From Panorpa germanica (Eukaryota; Arthropoda; Insecta; Mecoptera; Panorpidae): DNA of 64,000 bases. The notes below the pieces were generated by a model. The model ran no database searches, was not told the origin of the DNA, and was given only the letters and a program-made list of their open reading frames with translations. This document shows positions 50,641-63,405 of the stretch, in pieces. The position numbers and the translations under genes are program-made. The DNA lies in assembly GCA_963678705.1 (NCBI GenBank), contig OY783214.1, forward strand, positions 10,106,001-10,170,000, given 5' to 3'. The stretch's first letter is position 1; each line of letters opens with the position of its first letter.

Positions 50641-53600
50641 GACAAATGCTGGTCTTTCCATACCCTATACTACTCCTATTTTCAGTAATTTCTTTTTTAT
50701 TAATGCGTGACATATAATATTTCGTAATTTCATGCCGCTAATAGAAACACTGGCTCACAAAAAGACATGGTCATATGTAGAATGATTTCGGATAATTTGC
50801 AAAAAGTAAATTATATGAAACAAACTGAATTTATTTGTACCCGACGACATATTACAAACAAAATATAATAACAATATTTTGAAACTGATAAATATTTAAA
50901 AACAGATATTTGTAAAAAATAAAAAAATTAACAGTTAATGTAATATTTTTTTCCTAGAACAAGAAAATGAAACACAGATTTTTTTTTATTTAGTCAACCT
51001 TCAACCATAGAATTATCCATGGCCAACTGTCGAAAGCCTGGCACATTACACCACAATTAGTATATTCGTATAATTACCGTAATAAATTCATTAAATACGG
51101 TTTAAATTAATTCAACTTTATGTATAGTTTAATAGTAATTTGATTTGGTTTACTATATATTATCCGGTATCCTTTGTAATTGTATGAATGCGTGTGTATG
51201 TGTGTGCGTGTAGATGTGTTGCGACAATATATGTAACATTTGGTAATAATAGCTTGTATTATATTATTGTCCACTCTGGTATCCAGCAATATAATTAAAG
51301 GAAATGATAGAATTAATCGACAGAGGCGTTGAAGCAAAATATGGGTGGCATAACTTAAAATTAGTTTTAAAACTTTTATACCCCTGTTCAGTTGCAAACT
51401 GATTTCATAGTATTCAATTTTGTAATTTATTTGCGGTCTTAGCACATAATCAGATAAAGTAATTTAGTAACTACTAGTAAATTAGTCCAATGAAAATTTC
51501 TTTGGATGAGGAAATATTGGACGAGGTTCTTTACTATCGACTTTCTAAAAATTTGTTACTACTTCCTTAGCAAAATAATATAAAAAAAGTAATTTGAAAC
51601 AATAAGTGGAATTTTAGAAATCCAAATGGTAAAAACAAATATTTTCTCAAATTTTTAAACAAGTCTCACAAAATCTTAAAAACTGTACAAAAGTTTATTA
51701 ACAATTCTCATATAATATTTTTTTAAATATATATTACAGATCGCAAAAGAATCAACATTAAAAATCATATTACAATAATCAAAAATATGTAATAGTCATA
51801 GTAGTTAATATTACCTTTAGATAAGACAGATAAGACGTATGCATTACGATCCCAAAATACCACACAGTGCTTTCTAATCTACAATGGGTGTCATATAGAA
51901 CATATTCAATTTCATTCAAGACAGAAATCAAATGACGCATTACAGAAATTTCTATCAAATATAAACAAACATGTTATCATATAAAAAAATACTATAAAAT
52001 ATTTACTGAACATCTTATACTCGTATTTATGACAAGACTCTAATAGAAACTCATTCGAGATATTGGTGTTATATTTGTTCAATAGATTTCGATACAATTT
52101 GAACTTGCACGTGCTCGAGCAGGTGCTGACTGGTGGTAAACCAGTGTGACACGTGCGAGATAGATCAGCGTGATTGTGTATGTATTGGTATATAATATAG
52201 GGGGCGTATATCACAGATAGGAACTGTAGAGCGGTAATAGAAATATTGCATTGTGACGTCAGCTGACTTTAAAAAATGATTAGTTTTTGTCTCTTTAATT
52301 TTCTTTTTTAATTAACCGAGGAAACATTGTAGGGTTCTAGTCGGGAAAACCTTGTATAATTTATTTAAATTTTTAATATTAAAATAAAATTTAATGCAGA
52401 TGTATAGTTATCTTGTCTTCTTGTTCACGTGGTGTGTTTTTATTAGCACCTTAAGGGGCCTGATCGGGACCTTATATATTTCGAGCAAAATTTCTACTCG
52501 GGAATAAGTAAAAGTTTTGTTTTATTTGTGCCAATAACTCAACTGTTGTGGTACTGAGAATAAAACAACATCTTATAACAAGACTATAGAAACATTGGTT
52601 ACTAATTTATTCAAAGAGAATCTTGTTGCTATTCCTGAATACGTAGACTATTTAAAGATAGTCTTGTCTCCAGTATACACTCAGCCTAGGATTCATCCTT
52701 TGTTAAAATATGACCTGACGGATAGTTAAACTTAAAACAAAGACTAAAAACAGTATTTTTTTCTTAAATTCATAGAACAAAATTAACCGTAATCATATTA
52801 CATAACCAGTAAACGAACATGTATCTAAACTGTGTCAATTGTTCGATGTGTTTTTGTCAAAATGTTAAACGAAAAAGTTTTCTTTTCCCGTTGAAATGAA
52901 ATTAGAAACAAACTGTCATTTGAGCTGAATGAAAGAAATAATGAACATTGAACATTTTTATGTTGGGGTTGTTAGCATTTACGGGAACATTTACAAGTAA
53001 AAGGAATTGTGGGAACAACGGGATACCGGCTTGATTTGACAATTTAGTATTTCTGGCACGAAAAAAATTGAGAGAGAAAAAAACGGAGCCAGTAATGTTA
53101 GAGAACTAGAGAGTAGAGTCTAAAGTAGGCACCATGTAGTTCCTTTGAGAATTATAGGGAAGATAATTATAGTCTGTTCGAAGAATGTTCTCCAATGACC
53201 TTAATTACAATTAATGTATTTGGAAATTACACAAAGTTAATTTATTTTAAGAATATCATAGTTATCTGTGTTTTCATTTTAACATAGTTATTTATTTACA
53301 GTTTAGAATAAACTATATAAGATTCAGAATGCATTTCCGTTCGCTAAACACAGTTACATGTATTTCAGATTTATTTAACATAACACAAGTTAACTGTTAC
53401 GTAAACAATGTTACTTAATGTTGTCGTGCCAACGTTACACCATCGTTGTAAAATGCTACGTTTTGTAATGTCTTTTATTGCTGTTTCCAAAATAAATTTA
53501 CCTTTTTTGCTCATTAATATAATCTAAACTTCTTAAGAAAGCCTTTTTAAAGATCATAACATTTTAAGAAGAGATTTTCAATATTTAAGGAATCATAAAG

Positions 53601-55930
53601 TATCTTTATTCGGACTTTTTAAAATATAATATTACAAAGTTTGTTTAAGTAAAATTTTACATGAAAGTAAGGGTAACATTCATGTTTTGTGTTATATTAT
53701 TGGATAATTTGTTAAGTCTAAATATTTTATTAATAAAAATATTATAAGTAATTAATTGCACACCGTATGTTAACAACATTTTTTCTAAATAGAACAATAG
53801 CATATACAATAAAATAACAGACAGTAATAAATAAATGAACAAGTTAAGTTTCTTTCTCTTTTATAATTCGGATATAATTTTGGTTCCACTTTCGATCAAC
53901 CTATGTTGCTATTCTACTCTTTATTCTATTGTTACTATTCTACAAAATATATACAGTTGCCAATGTTGGCATCCGTGTGATACATGAAATGGTCTCTCGG
54001 AGAGTTCTGCACCGCCATTTATTTCTTACAAAAGAAAGCGTAATTGGATTTCAAATGACTCTTGAGTTAAATAAAGAAATATTTTGAAGTGATTCATATT
54101 TTGTTAGAACAAATTAAATTAAATTTCACCCCTTTCAAAACATACACTAGAGTATACAAGACAAAATATTTATTTTTAATAATTAGTACTCTTTCTGCAT
54201 TACTAGCGAAAAGCACAATATACATAATGTGGTAAAATCATAAATGTTATTTTATTTACATTGCAAAAGATGCTAATATTATATTTCCGAATCAAATATA
54301 ATTAAATTACAATATAAATAGATTGTTCTCTACTGAGGTTAAAAGGTCACTCGTTAATTCATAAAGACATCCGGTTCAAATCAATATTGTGATTAAATAA
54401 CAAGAACTAATGCATGTGTTCTTCTCAGTAGAAAGTGATTAATATAGAAATCAATAATCACTAACGTTATCAGCAGATAACAGTACCAGTTTTATAAATA
54501 GTAATTATGAAACCAAAAGGGGCTGTACCTGAGTAGATAAATCAATTTGTCATAGATGGCAGAAAGATAGCAAATAAACATTTGCTTTAGCTAGGAAGTG
54601 TATAATTATTTAATAAAATATTCCCGTACTAATATTTCAGATTTTATTGTAGATATAATCATTCCCTCCCCCTTCCCTAAACGACTTACAACAGTTAGAC
54701 CTATCTTAAAAGGTATTTGCTTTTACGTATGTGGAATGATAACTATTAATTAGTTAATTACAAGTTTTAATATTATTATAATTAATCTTTAGTTTATTAA
54801 ACTATGCTTGTTTGTACCATAACTTCTGTAAATCTACTTAAACGTAATTAAACCGTAATTAGAAATACCAGAGTTTATTTAGGTCAAACTAAAATTTACC
54901 ATGTCTACATATAACAATTAGATTTATGTGTTTAGGATAAGGTTTAAGAATATAAAAGCATAGCGATCTCTTCTTGTAAATTTTTCTATTGCAGAGTAAA
55001 GGCGCTTAAGAAGAGTAGCTACTGAATATTATAATTTGATGAATAAACTTTTAATTGATAATGTAACGGTTTTTTTTTTAATTCTACAGGTACATATGTG
55101 TAACATTCAATTTTTTTAATATTGACAATGCCAATGCACTGCCTCTCCTGCAACGGTAACAAGTGTATTTCGCAGACAGGTGACAAAACCAGCACTGCAT
55201 GACTCATACTGCAGGAGTTCGCATGTCCAACGCAGAAAACAATTTATTCATACTTTCCCGCAAGTCTGAATATTATAGTATTCGGTGTGGCGTACTGTCA
55301 TGATTTATTTTTTTAATTGTATGGAAGCAGGAGTTTTCATGATTTATAAAGTTCATTGCTCTTATCATCAGATAGCGATATATGTTTTATAGTAACAATA
55401 AATGTATTCTCCAATAAAAGTACATTATTATCTAGTCACATCCGGTATAATAAAAATATAACAACTAAATTGTGGACATTTGTGTTACGGACAGAGTGAT
55501 ATTGATCAACAACATGTTTTAAGCATGCGTTATACCGACATCGATTCAGTCGTCGATTTGTTTCAGGCACAAAACTAGACACTTTAAAAATATGTCTTTC
55601 AAGTCAGAAAACCCCTAACCGACCTTATTCTTTATACTCATTTTATAAGCCTTTAATTAAACCACTTTCTCCATCAATCATTTTAACCATTTTAAAAATT
55701 CTCTGATAGCAAAACGTTTCTTTACTTTATATTTTGTGCAACCATTTTTAGTTAAAAATAATAAATAGATAAATAATCTTGTATAAATATATGCATATTT
55801 GTATTAAATAAATAACGATATCTAGAAAACTGTAACACTTTCTAGAATAGTATCTATAATGTGCGTATGTATGGTACGGGAAGGGAGAGAAGAGATAATC
55901 GAAACACTTGCTGTTTCCCTGGATTTTGAT
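50641..55930. other. long non-coding stretch
   Basis: A 112-codon minus-strand frame at 51107-51445 spans a degenerate GT-rich tract (51183-51220) and shows no domain, so I do not call it a gene. Nothing else is recognised. Confidence 0.5.
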
Positions 55931-55938
55931 CATATACT

Positions 55939-56108
55939 CAGGCCCGGATTTGAGGGAGGGCAGACGGAGCTATTGCCCTGGGGCCTTCACAATAGAGATC
56001 AAAGCACTAATTTTTTGAAAGACTTGACGAAAAAAAATTGTTCCTTTTATTCAGTTAATAAATAGAGGCCTTTGTCCCCGAGCCTACACACCTTTAAATC
56101 CGGCCCTG
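55939..56108. mobile_element. hAT-type MITE with perfect 8-bp target-site duplication
   Basis: The ends CAGGCCCGGATTTGAGGG and (reverse) CAGGGCCGGATTTAAAGG form imperfect inverted repeats of about 17 bp typical of hAT elements. They are flanked on both sides by the identical 8-mer CATATACT (55931-55938 and 56109-56116), the diagnostic hAT duplication length. It is 170 bp with no coding capacity. Confidence 0.93.
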
Positions 56109-56116
56109 CATATACT

Positions 56117-57245
56117 GTTATATGTTCTCCACCATCATCCCTTTCAAGAATGTACGTACCGTGTATAATATAATAATAATAAATTGGCTAATGAACCTTG
56201 TTAGGACAAGAGAGCATATGTGACTAAAGGAGGCTCCCACAAAATTACATTATATTAAAAAGTGAATTGCAAAACCTAAGCTCCTCCCACTTAGATACAA
56301 CCCTGCCGATAGTTTGATCATTAAAGCTTTAATGGATATTACATAAAAGGTTCTGTCATTTACTCATTTCAAAGCAGCTAGCATGCTGCTGCTGTTGTTG
56401 CGTTCTTGTTTGATATTTCAGTTTACTGTTCGTATGTCGATATACTCATAAAAGCAACATTAGGTCTAGGTGCCGGGTTAATGTTTATATCTACCTATAC
56501 ATATATGTATGTATCTACAAACAACTGTTGGAAACAAAATAAACAACATGGCGAGAACTGGAGAACACCCACTAGGTTTTGCAATTCAGTGTCAGGTGTA
56601 ACCTGTTAAAACTTCAATGAAACTTACCGGCCAACATCGTTCTTGTGCGAGTATAGTACGTGCCAAAAATATCCGTATGCATCATGTATATTTTGCATTT
56701 TCTGCGTTTTAAAGAAATGGCAAGCAAATAAACAAGAGCAATATTGGACTAAATTTTATATGGAAACAGTTAAAAATAACAAAAATCGGAAACATACATT
56801 TGAAGCCCACATACTTTACCAATATTTTATGGAAAACATAATTCAATTTCATTGATTCCTGTCGCCAAAATATTGAGTCTAGTATCCTACATATTCCTAG
56901 TATCAGAACCGATTTTAATTCACAAGTTTTGCCGCAGATGGCAGAGCCATCATTAGTGCCATGATATCGACAGTATTTAAGGGCAGATACATCACAATAA
57001 AACATGAAATGAATACCATACAACTATATAAATTATTAATTAATTAAATGTTATTTTACAATTAGTAAATCTGTGTAATTTATGTTATTTGTATGTAAAA
57101 TACGCCAGTGCTGCCATGCATTATTTATGAACTTTTAATATTTAGCATACAATGACTGCGGGGAAGGTAAAAATTAAATCAATTTGCATAAATGAATATC
57201 AAAGCAAACTGAACTTGTTCAGTTCATTCATTTGTTGAAACCATG
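56117..57245. other. non-coding stretch
   Basis: A short CTGCTGCTGTTGTTG run lies at 56386-56400. No gene is seen. Confidence 0.5.
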
Positions 57246-57330
57246 ATCTCATCTCAGCGTGGTCGACATCGCTACATCATTGACGCAGAATTGTGAATGC
57301 TGAGCCCGGGTTCGATTCCCAGAGACCATA
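57246..57330 (+). repeat. tRNA-like sequence (pseudo-tRNA or SINE head)
   Basis: TGATCTC at the left pairs with GAGACCA at the right, apart from one mismatch. CTCAGCGTGGTCGAC is A-box-like and GGGTTCGATTCCC is a near-perfect B box with a paired T-arm. The D and anticodon arms do not fold cleanly and the whole is about 85 nt. It is therefore called tRNA-derived rather than a functional tRNA. Confidence 0.55.
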
Positions 57331-59321
57331 TTTTTTTCATCGCTTTGTGGAAAACTGATGGTTTCAATATATATTTCATATATATTTTCCAAAGAATAAC
57401 GCAATTGTTTTCACATATTTTCACGTATCTTGTCATTTAAAGCTTCGGAATTATATCGTCCTAATAATTACTCTTTCATTTGCTCCAATAATAAATCAAT
57501 TAGTGTAATAGAGACAGAAATATACTTATCATATATCACAATTGAGGTTAATTTACTTTGGTAATATATTTTTTAAAAGTCATGATTTTTAATAAGTTGG
57601 AAAATAACTGTGAGAGCTAAATGCATCTATAATTTATATGTAATATATCAAAGTTAATTTTTTTTTTGTTTGTTGGTCAGTTCAAGCATGTTTAGAATGG
57701 TAGAGGGTTATTTATATTGATTATTCTATGTCTGGCTTGTGATATTATGATTACATTGTATTTGAATATATATCTATGGTTATATAAAAGTCTGCTGTAT
57801 TAAGGGGGTGAAAAACGACAGGCTTCTTTTTTCCAACAGAAACTATAGAAGACAGAACATAGAATATTGTTTGTTATCGATAGTTACTTGGTGTAGGTGA
57901 AAAAACATATATGTTAATAATTTCTTTTTTGTAATACCAGTTTTCCAATGCTTAGAAAAACGTGTTGGGGAAAGGGATCATTTATCCACCAACGAGAAGA
58001 TAAATTGATGTCCAACTTTTTTCAAAAATTATCTAAAACAAAAAATCGAACAGATTTATAATCTTCTTTGCTTGCATAAAATAGACTAAAATATAAATAA
58101 GTATATAGTTAATTATTCCAAAAATATTGCTCGCACGTGTATGCCTATGATCTTTTGTATGTATGGATAATTTAAATTTCAGTTTATAATTATTTATTAA
58201 CAATTAATTTTTAATTATTTATATTATTATGTGCTGATTGGACAAAAAAAGCTAAATAGCTATTTACTTCTTTTATTTTAAGTTGTATAAAATGTTTATG
58301 ATCATTATTATGTCTTTACATATTTATAGTTGTTAAATAACTCTAAATACTTATCTTTAAAACATCACTAAATAAATGAATACATATCCTTACTTTCTAA
58401 TTAAATAATAACACATTTACGTTATTAATACGTACACAGAAAAACCGAACAGGTTATTTTTAAAATCATTATAATATTTTAAATTTAAACGTTTTTGTTC
58501 AAGTTAACTCTGAAAGTAAAAACTCTTTTTAATTTTATTTGTTTAACAAACAAAAACATTGATTTAAAAACTAAACATGATTTTTAAATATAAAAGACAA
58601 ATATATGAACATCCCCTTAAAAACACACAATATAAAATAATGTGTAAATATAAAGTATTATGTTTCCAGGGCAGCATTTAGTTTATTGAATACACCTAAG
58701 TTGAACAATTGATAAGAGCCTTTAATTCGGGAAAAGTCAATAGCTTAAAACCATAATTAACTGTGTTAATCTTTTGGATTATGACCTTCTTTTAATTAAT
58801 TAATTAATTAAAGAAATTAGTTATAAATACGGTCCATAAAATATTTAATTATGTCCAAATTGTATATAAATAAATTAATTAGAAAAATAAACCCAATTCG
58901 AAAACAATTTTTTTTTAAAAAAAACAACCTGCATTTTCTAGAACAGGTGTAAAAACACACTTCAGTTTCTAGTCAATTTGTCACCTGACGTAGCTTATTC
59001 ACCTGTACTACATAGTATCCTTGAAATTGCACCCATCACTTTTTTTCTTTATTATCTTGTACATGTCTGCCGCACCAACAACATTTTTGATTTAAAACCA
59101 GTTTTCGTTGGAGCTAGGTTATGATTATATGCCGTCTGTCCATTCATGAGGTATTTAAAAAGGTTTGGTTACCTTTAAGGAGTACTACTCATAGAATGTA
59201 AGGTGTTTTTATGTCTTACAGTTTTTGTTACTGAATACTTCCTCTAACGAATATGTGAAACAGAAGAAACAGAAAATTAACCATTTGATTTTTCTTAATT
59301 TTCTTAAATCGCTATGTCAGT
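57331..59321. other. non-coding stretch
   Basis: It is very A+T-rich and includes TTAATTAATTAATTAATTAA near 58793-58812. No gene is seen. Confidence 0.5.
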
Positions 59322-59325
59322 TTAA

Positions 59326-60046
59326 GGGAGGGGTTAGGGTTGTCACTTTCAAAAAATCCAATTTTTTTTTTGTCTTATCTTATTGTTTAACATTTCAAGA
59401 ATATGTCCTCAAAATTTTAAGCCGATCTAAGCAATATTCTTGAAGTTATTGTCTATTGTCTGAAGGTATTGTCTGTATTGACAATACATCCTGTATACTA
59501 TACTAAACTTTAGACGCGTTTTTCTAAAAACTACTTTTTCAAAGTCCGTGTTCACTGCCATTTAAAAACTAATTGACCGATTCATTTCAAACTTCGTACA
59601 CATTTTCTACATATAAAATACCTCACCCCAACGTTTAGATAAAATAATTTTTTTACATTAAGGGTGTTTCCCACCCACAAAATGGCGGAATTTTTCGTGG
59701 AAAATAACAGTTTACACTTTAGATGACCACCAAAAATTTTTAAATGAAAAAAAAAATTATCAGAGGCCGTAGGGGTTAGGATTTGATTATAATTTAACTA
59801 AATTTTAATGGTTTTTCATTTTGAGATAATTTCCGGCCAAGTTATTGTGAACACCGCAATTGTCTGTTTTCCCAAGACCTTCTGGAGAAAGCTCTGTTAC
59901 CGGCTTATGCTTTAATATTGCTGCATGATAAAATTATACAACATAGACAAAAGTATGCTTAATAATGTACAAAAGGTTTAAATAAAATTGCTCAATCTAT
60001 ACTTGAGAAAAAAAGTCGCAAAAAAAGTGTTTTTTTAACCCCTCCC
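59326..60046. mobile_element. TTAA-flanked DNA transposon, non-autonomous (Kolobok/piggyBac-like)
   Basis: The ends are GGGAGGGGTTAGGG and (reverse) GGGAGGGGTTAAAA, flanked by TTAA on both sides (59322-59325 and 60047-60050). TTAA target duplications are characteristic of piggyBac and Kolobok superfamilies. The interior (721 bp) has no transposase frame and contains AAAATGGCGGAATTTTTCGT. The inverted repeats are only about 11 bp. The superfamily is uncertain. Confidence 0.75.
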
Positions 60047-60395
60047 TTAACAGACGTATGTCTTAACCTCAAATTACTTTACAAATTCTTAGTTATTGCA
60101 GTAAGTTAATTGAGTAGTTTATTTAATAGTTGAATTAGTTTTTAATTAATAAATCAAAATGCGAATTTCAATAATTTCAAAACCTTCAATAATCACATAT
60201 ATACAACACTATAATACACATCAAACCTTGTAAATAGTAGTCTGTCTTTCTGTGAACACAATACATCCAATACAAAGCAAATTGAAATTCGATGTAACAA
60301 AGTTTTTAACAGGCACTTGTAAGGCGAACGTAAATAAGTAAACTCGCACAAGCGTAAGTGCAAGTACTCGTAGTTATTTTTATAGTTAGTACAGC

Positions 60396-60482
60396 ATGGC
60401 ATGCAAAAAGTCTACAAAAAAGTCTTTCAAATTGAAGAAATCTATAAATAACAAAACTCTCGCTAAAGCTAGAAGACTCTAG
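60396..60482 (+). CDS. candidate small basic peptide (28 aa)
   Basis: ATG in a fair context (CAGCATGG) opens a frame beginning MACKKSTKKSFKLKK and ending KARRL with TAG at 60480-60482. Eleven of its 28 residues are Lys or Arg. An AAAATAAAAT candidate poly(A) signal follows about 60 nt downstream. It could be a real small nuclear-type basic peptide, a relic, or chance. No family is recognised and no intron is evident. Confidence 0.25.
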   Translation: MACKKSTKKSFKLKKSINNKTLAKARRL

Positions 60483-61298
60483 ACTCCAGAATGTTTTATT
60501 TGTTTATTTATAGCTAAATTTTTATAGTAATCAGACTAATTTAAAATAAAATTATTAAATTGCTTTATTTTTGAAGGTTGATTTATACGACACTGTAAAA
60601 TCTTCTGTTTCCATCGTTGCAAAAATACATTTGCACTTACACTTACCAAATTTATGAAGTTACAGCTTTATTTCCATTTGTTATAATTCAAAATATCGTA
60701 AGCGATTCTGAGTCCGCAGGTTGGTATTACTGCATTGGATTTATTCTTCAAACATGGAAGAGAAGTTAAGCGGGGAGAAAACTTGCACCACAACCACAAG
60801 TAGTAATAGAGATCATAAAACTTAATATAACAGTTTAAATTAGTATAATAATTAATTAAAATTGATTTTAAAATTAAAATACGTATTTTAAACAGCATAA
60901 AGGTTATAATGACTCAAACCATGGTTTATTATCCATAGCAATACATTTTTATATCGTGACCAGTATATAACAACGATGATAAAATATTAATGAGCATTGT
61001 CATAAGAGAGATGTGTCATTAAATTATCGTAAAATATATTGGAACTAAAAAACAGACACTGTAACATTAAAATAACATTGTATGAGCTATATAGATAACA
61101 TGTTGAACAGTCAGCCCTAACATTAGGGCCTAGGTCATGTACTCGCGTATAAGCATACATGCAGATAGAAACGCACGCAATATTGTAACGCATTCTAGTA
61201 CCAAAGACCATGCTAGCATCAGCACCACCTGCATGCAAAAACCACTCAGACATTTTATGTCAGACTCAGAAGCCAAGTGTTCTCTGTTACTCTTATAA
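60483..61298. other. non-coding stretch
   Basis: No gene is seen. Confidence 0.5.
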
Positions 61299-61376
61299 GA
61301 ATTTTAACGATAAATTGAAGTAAATTTCAAGTCAAGCAACTTAGACAACAAATCCCCGATGTGTATAGTAGCGTGT
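61299..61376 (+). repeat. local direct repeat, copy 1
   Basis: AGAATTTTAACGATAAATTG, then GAAGTAAATTTCAAGTCAAGCAA and, later, GATGTGTA match the copy 260 bp downstream in order. Confidence 0.6.
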
Positions 61377-61558
61377 TTACTGGAAACATGTTCACTTTTT
61401 TATTTGGATGTATTTCACTGAATAAATGTTTGTAAACTATAAAACTTTCGTGAACATTTGTCGTTGATCTGAGTTGTGGCCATACACAAACATAACTCTT
61501 TCAAAACAGTCGCAAATATGTTTAAACAACTAGCGCATTGGTGAATACCTAGCTTTAT

Positions 61559-61637
61559 GAGAATTTCAACGTATAAATTTGAAGTAAATTTCAAGTTAAG
61601 CAAGTCCTGGAACAATTCCCTAATGTGTAATTCTTGC
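61559..61637 (+). repeat. local direct repeat, copy 2
   Basis: AGAATTTCAACGTATAAATT, GAAGTAAATTTCAAGTTAAG and TAATGTGTA are diverged from the copy at 61299. The following CCCTTTCACACTTGGATACA looks like the end of a small element. Confidence 0.6.
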
Positions 61638-63247
61638 TTAGTGCATGTGCGAATGTTAAAGGCCCTTTCACACTTGGATACAGGTCGCGCTCTTAAAGTC
61701 GCCACTATGCTAGTAAAGTGCTGCTTTGAAAGTGGTTCGGTATAAAGAGCCTCAACATTTGCTATAAAGTTTGGATTAAAATTTATTTATAAAGTTAAAA
61801 GTTATTGGTCTGTACTGTGGATTATAGCTAACAACATACTCTATGGTTTAGTATTATATTTAAGGAAGTGTACGTTTGAGTATTAAACACAATAATGAAT
61901 GTAGCGTTTACTTTATAAATATATGTAGACATTTAAAGAAAATAAATAATTAAAAAAAACCAATTACAAGTTTATTTATCAAATTCTAAGATTCAGTAGC
62001 TATAAAGACACGTCTACTGCCGATAAAGTTACAAGAAGAGAGCGATTCAAATATCGCTATGTTTTTATATTAAATTAGAAATTCACTCCACTTAATTTTA
62101 ATAACTAATCCAGATTATATATAAAATATTATCATAAACAATTGTCATTAACCATATAAATTCAATGTTATAGTTAATTTTAGTCTGATTCAAATAAACC
62201 CTAGTATTTCTAATTACGGTTTAATGTTTACTATTAAAATACTACCTAAAACTATTACTTACTGAATCAAATTTACTGTATCAAAAAGCATACTTCATTA
62301 AATTAAAGAATATTATAACAATATTAAAACTTATTAATTAAACTAATTAATTAATATTCATCATCCACATTTATATAAAATATATTTTAGTTGTGTGTAC
62401 ACAAAAATTCTGTAAAATGTAATTGACAAAGTAATTCTTAGCCACCCGGTTCGTACATATAAAGTATATTTTTGTTTCTTTAATAATTTCCAGAAGATAT
62501 TAAATATAAATTTTCTGGGTCGTTTATAAGGAAATATCGAAATAATATTTCCTGTTCACAAACACAACATATTTTCGTAATAGCTTGGTATATAACAAAA
62601 CCACACAATAGAAAATTAGAATAGAAAACGTAGAACCAATAAATTAATGTTTGATGTAGTCTTTTACAAGAAACTTTACGCGGTGTAAACATGAGGAATT
62701 TAAATATTGGATAGTCTAGCCATATTACAAAACGCGTCTTTTTTTTAACAAAAATAGTTAACTCTAAAATTTTATGTTTTTAGAAAGTTAGTAATACACG
62801 TACACTATCCATTTTAAATATTCTTCTTATAGTGCAGGAATTGTATGACTAAAATTCTTGTATTGAAACTCTTGCAGATTTATGCAGATAAGTAACACTT
62901 TCGAAAATATATATTTTAGTAGATCAAAAGTTCTCGTTATTTTAGCGGCCCATATAAATTAGATCACTTGAATAGAATACTCAAAATTTCACATAATTAT
63001 ATTCTTTGTACAACTATCAAGCTATGAAAGCTATTTAAACACATTCTCTCGATCATTGAAGATTAATTGTTCAGCAGATATTAGATTTATTCATTACTGC
63101 TCCTTATCTTACATTCATGTACAACAAAATCTAGTAATATTTAATCTAAAGGGTCTTATTTTACTATTTTATATATGTATTCTAAAAGCCATTCATCTGT
63201 GCATTACATTAAATAGACTTCTTAATATGTTATAATCTTTAAAAAGT
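61638..63247. other. non-coding stretch
   Basis: It is A+T-rich. No gene or element is recognised. Confidence 0.5.
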
Positions 63248-63405
63248 TGTTCTTAAGAAGTTTTATGAGTATGCTAATGCGCAAAATGATAGATTTACTT
63301 TTCAAAAATTAGTAAAATATTCCACAAATAATTTTATATTAGATAAAGTAACTTTTCTTATGTTAAATTAACCTTAAATACGCGTAACTATGTTTGGCGG
63401 GTAGT
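63248..63405 (+). repeat. dispersed repeat, copy 2 (partner at 42185)
   Basis: CTTAAGAAGTTTTATGAGTA, then TTATGTTAAATTAACCTTAAA and CGTAACTATGTTTGGCGGGT, are in the same order as in the copy at 42185-42365. Confidence 0.65.

Noticed and set aside
51107-51445. 112-codon minus-strand frame
   Set aside because: It spans a degenerate GT repeat, which keeps frames open by composition. It has no domain and no start or splice context.
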